A program made the translations under genes and the position numbers. The notes beneath the pieces are model-generated. The model made no database searches and was not told where the DNA came from. It worked only from the letters and a program-made list of their open reading frames with translations. A stretch of DNA of 64,000 bases from Acidobacteriota bacterium (lineage in GTDB: Bacteria > Acidobacteriota > Blastocatellia > Pyrinomonadales > Pyrinomonadaceae), in assembly GCA_020199775.1 (NCBI GenBank), contig JAIVJZ010000044.1, forward strand, positions 62,001-126,000, given 5' to 3'. Positions 63,926 through 64,000 of this stretch are shown here, one piece after another. The first letter of the stretch is position 1; the number at the start of each line of letters is the position of its first letter.

Positions 63926-64000
63926 GTTTCAAGTTGTAAGTTTCAGGTTTCAAGTTAAAGACCGAAAGACCTTTCAGACTTGAAACCTGAAACTTGAAAC
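63926..64000. repeat. TTTCAGG/TTTCAAG-unit inverted repeat, cut by the window end
   Basis: Left TTTCAAG and TTTCAGG heptamers face ACTTGAAACCTGAAACTTGA. The loop has AAAGACCG as in the 56963-57050 array. The last unit reaches the window end. Confidence 0.88.

Overview
The window is GC-rich bacterial DNA. The gene set (M2 and M36 secreted peptidases, an Agl23-like membrane protein, MopE-type metal-binding repeats, several secreted proteins of unknown function) and the layout suggest a member of Acidobacteriota, probably the Blastocatellia/Pyrinomonadales group. That placement is inference from gene content; there is no rRNA in the window to confirm it. No tRNA, rRNA, CRISPR array, transposase or prophage gene was found.

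Layout. 1-550: no convincing gene. 551-4998 (+): an EF-G-like GTPase coupled to a Uma2-type nuclease, a conserved unknown and a SIMPL-like secreted protein. 5061-11241 (mostly -): an M2 (ACE-type) peptidase, an unknown, then a small family of paralogous secreted proteins, one split by a frameshift, two with near-identical sigma70-type promoters. 11297-17060 (+): RecQ, a tiny proline-rich ORF, a YheT-type hydrolase and a CNNM/CorC transporter. 17070-32527 (-): a secreted unknown, SMC with a large insert in its ATPase head, a giant M36 metallopeptidase with a lamin-tail domain, and two overlapping multi-spanning membrane proteins. 32758-37867: YchF, Mug (apparently starting at ATT), two small membrane proteins, RarA and a methyltransferase. 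37962-45767 (-): TatA, HNH nuclease, proline iminopeptidase, ComF, a DksA-like protein, RlmH, a sensorless sigma54 activator, RsfS, NadD, Obg, L27. 45861-48545 (-): L21, AccC, AccB. 48741-63901 (-): the S10-spc-alpha ribosomal superoperon, read right to left from rpsS to rplQ with secY, adk, map and rpoA, but without infA.

The most striking signal is not a gene. About 26 intergenic gaps are filled by inverted repeats whose arms are themselves tandem arrays of short units, mostly heptamers. At least five sequence-unrelated unit families share this architecture: TGAATCG, AACGATG, AGAGGTC, TTTCAGG and TCAGC-type. They fill gaps between ribosomal protein genes that are normally only a few bases long. 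They often overlap or supply the stop codon of the upstream gene and end just before the next ribosome binding site. One array lies in frame inside a membrane-protein gene. Many loops share AAGAC (or GTCTT) although the arms differ. The architecture resembles the short tandemly repeated repetitive (STRR) sequences of filamentous cyanobacteria, but here the units form hairpins.

Other points: a shared N-terminal tag on two unrelated ribosomal proteins (L30 and S17), long low-complexity tails on L17, L22, S3 and AccB, and a ribosome-biogenesis block (obg-nadD-rsfS-rlmH) next to fatty-acid synthesis genes (accB-accC).
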